From Hyphomicrobiales bacterium (lineage in GTDB: Bacteria > Pseudomonadota > Alphaproteobacteria > Rhizobiales > Beijerinckiaceae): a DNA stretch of 7,901 nucleotides. The stretch is from contig JAQGJO010000363.1 of NCBI GenBank assembly GCA_028290595.1, forward strand, positions 1 to 7,901. The letters run 5' to 3'. This document shows, in pieces, positions 7,072 to 7,901 of the stretch. Numbering within the stretch: the first letter of the stretch is position 1; every line of letters starts with the position of its first letter. The notes beneath the pieces were generated by a model that was given only the letters and a program-made list of their open reading frames with translations, was not told where the DNA came from and made no database searches. The translations under genes were made by a program, and so were the position numbers.

Positions 7072-7545
7072 TTACGGGGCTTTCTTCAGGCGGACGATAA
7101 CATCGACGCCAGCCACGACCATGCCTTCCGGCACGCCGGGCACTGTGAGCTGCGGCAGCATCGCCTCGGGAATATCGAACACTTCGTCCCGGTCTTCGAC
7201 GTAGTAGTGATAGTGCGGGCCAGTCGTCGTGTCGTACCAGACCTTCGAGCCGAACAGCGCCACTTCGCGCAGCAGGCCACTTTCGGTAAACTGGCGCAGC
7301 GTGTTGTAGACGGTCGCCAGCGACATGTTCACGCGGGCGGTGCGGGCTTCCTCGTAAAGCTGTTCCGCGGTCAGATGACGGTCGCCCTTGCCGAACAGCA
7401 GCCAGCCGAGCGCCAGGCGCTGGCGGGTCGGCCGCAGACCGGCGCGGCGCAGCTTCTCGCCTACGATACGGGGAACACAACCGACCCCTCCCGGAGCAGG
7501 CCGCAAAGTCGTCGTCGACATTTTGTCGCTTTCTCGTTGTTGCAT
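7072..7545 (-). CDS. irr: Irr-like transcriptional regulator, Fur family
   Basis: Irr is the rhizobial Fur-family regulator that couples heme status to iron and heme-biosynthesis genes, acting in the cytoplasm on DNA. The block LRPTRQRLALGWLLFGKGDRHLTAEQLYEEA (residues 37-67) and SLATVYNTLRQFTESGLLREV (75-95) are strongly Irr-like and contain the winged helix. The length (157, or 149 from the alternative ATG at 7519-7521) is usual for Irr. The start is not settled: neither ATG has a strong ribosome binding site, though GAGAAAG stands 7 bp before the inner one. The heme-regulatory Cys-Pro is not intact: GCVP (C23) has Val inserted. The His cluster (HHH in Bradyrhizobium Irr) reads HYH (111-113). 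It may therefore be an Irr paralogue with different heme sensitivity. It is convergent with fsr and divergent from the secreted protein gene. Confidence 0.88.
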   Translation of the reverse strand: MQQRESDKMSTTTLRPAPGGVGCVPRIVGEKLRRAGLRPTRQRLALGWLLFGKGDRHLTAEQLYEEARTARVNMSLATVYNTLRQFTESGLLREVALFGSKVWYDTTTGPHYHYYVEDRDEVFDIPEAMLPQLTVPGVPEGMVVAGVDVIVRLKKAP

Positions 7546-7550
7546 TGCTC

Positions 7551-7571
7551 GTCTAAGCCAAAGTTTAAGAC
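7551..7571. promoter_or_regulatory. Imperfect inverted repeat upstream of the irr-like gene
   Basis: GTCTAAG at the left and TTAAGAC at the right form a 21-bp imperfect dyad, 5 bp before the outermost irr start. Irr binds iron-control elements with TTTAGAA-type half sites. The resemblance is only partial, so autoregulation by Irr or another Fur-family protein is a weak inference. Confidence 0.25.
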
Positions 7572-7611
7572 CTACACTTATGCAATATTGTCAGACTTTT
7601 GTCACGTGAAT

Positions 7612-7625
7612 TTGATCCAGGTCAA
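7612..7625. promoter_or_regulatory. FNR/FixK-type binding site (anaerobox)
   Basis: TTGATCCAGGTCAA differs from the FNR/FixK consensus TTGAT-N4-ATCAA by a single base, and the dyad extends to TTTGA/TCAAA (7611-7626). It lies in the spacer between the irr-like gene and the divergent secreted protein gene. A -10-like CATAAT is at 7657-7662 and TTCTAG is at 7649-7654; the latter would place the box near the -41.5 position usual for activation of the rightward gene. A CRP/FNR-family protein such as FixK or FnrN is the likely ligand, giving induction under low oxygen. Confidence 0.65.
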
Positions 7626-7785
7626 AAGAATCGACCGGAATCCGAATTTTCTAGCGCATAATAGCGGCTTCCGGGTCGGACTTCCGCTCCCGTGCGTCCG
7701 CGCACATCGGACCTTTGAGCGCTCCTCTAGTCTCCTTTCATCAACGGTCGAGAAACTTACCGGCCGGCAGCAAGAGGAGACAGGC

Positions 7786-7901
7786 ATGAGCACGATTTCG
7801 AAGAAGACCCTCACCGCTTCCATCGGCGCCCTGGCGATTGCCGCCTCGTTCGCCGTCACCGCCACCCCGGCCGCCGCCGGCTGGCATGGCCATGGCTACG
7901 G
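7786..7901 (+). CDS. Small secreted Gly/His-rich protein, N-terminal part (runs off the window edge)
   Basis: The first 38 residues are visible. Residues 1-31 form a Sec signal peptide: MSTISKK, a hydrophobic Ala/Leu/Ile/Val core, then TATPAAA with a likely AAA cleavage site before GWHGHGYG. The mature part begins with a Gly/His/Trp/Tyr-rich repeat-like stretch, as in many small periplasmic or exported proteins of Bradyrhizobium relatives; no function is known to me from this alone. His-rich ends often bind metals, which is only a guess here. The start is well supported by GAGGAG at 7774-7779, 6 bp before the ATG. The leader from the putative promoter near 7655 would be about 120 nucleotides. 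The FNR/FixK-type box lies upstream, and the divergent neighbour is irr-like. Confidence 0.75.
   Translation, partial: MSTISKKTLTASIGALAIAASFAVTATPAAAGWHGHGY

Noticed and set aside
7674..7713. Structured RNA in the leader of the secreted protein gene (GTGCG/CGCAC stem with GGTC/GACC outer pair)
   Set aside because: Stems are only 4-5 bp and common in GC-rich DNA; not enough for a riboswitch or thermometer call.

Overview
The window looks like chromosomal DNA of an alphaproteobacterium, most likely of the order Hyphomicrobiales (Rhizobiales) near Bradyrhizobium, Rhodopseudomonas or Xanthobacteraceae. The reasons are high G+C with long open antisense frames, a ribosomal protein S2 with a long C-terminal extension, an Irr-type Fur-family regulator, and a Gly/His-rich secreted protein. 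This is inference from protein character; no database was searched.

Left part (1-3188): a divergent pair. A LysR-type regulator, cut by the window edge, reads left. A periplasmic NMT1/SsuA-type substrate-binding protein and a thiamine-diphosphate enzyme of the acetolactate-synthase superfamily read right, 45 bp apart. The shared intergenic region holds an AT-rich cluster of GATAT repeats that may be the regulator's operator. No permease or ATPase gene is visible, and the substrate is unknown.

Middle (3189-5500): the translation genes rpsB (S2) and tsf (EF-Ts). Three non-coding stretches around them carry strong potential hairpins: the rpsB leader, the rpsB-tsf spacer (a 13-bp perfect stem) and just after tsf. 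S2 is about 100 residues longer than usual and ends in a helix-hairpin-helix-like domain.

Right part (5501-7901): tsf is followed not by pyrH-frr but by a fosmidomycin-resistance-type (Fsr) major facilitator transporter. That gene converges on an irr-like gene, with a bidirectional intrinsic terminator between them. Divergent from irr is the start of a small secreted Gly/His-rich protein. The irr/secreted-protein spacer contains a near-perfect FNR/FixK-type box, which suggests oxygen control next to an iron/heme regulator.

I see no CRISPR array, transposon, tRNA, rRNA or phage gene. The best candidates for a closer look are the altered heme-binding motifs of the Irr-like protein, the FixK-type box, and the RNA structures around rpsB-tsf. 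Nothing here makes a convincing case for a wholly new system.
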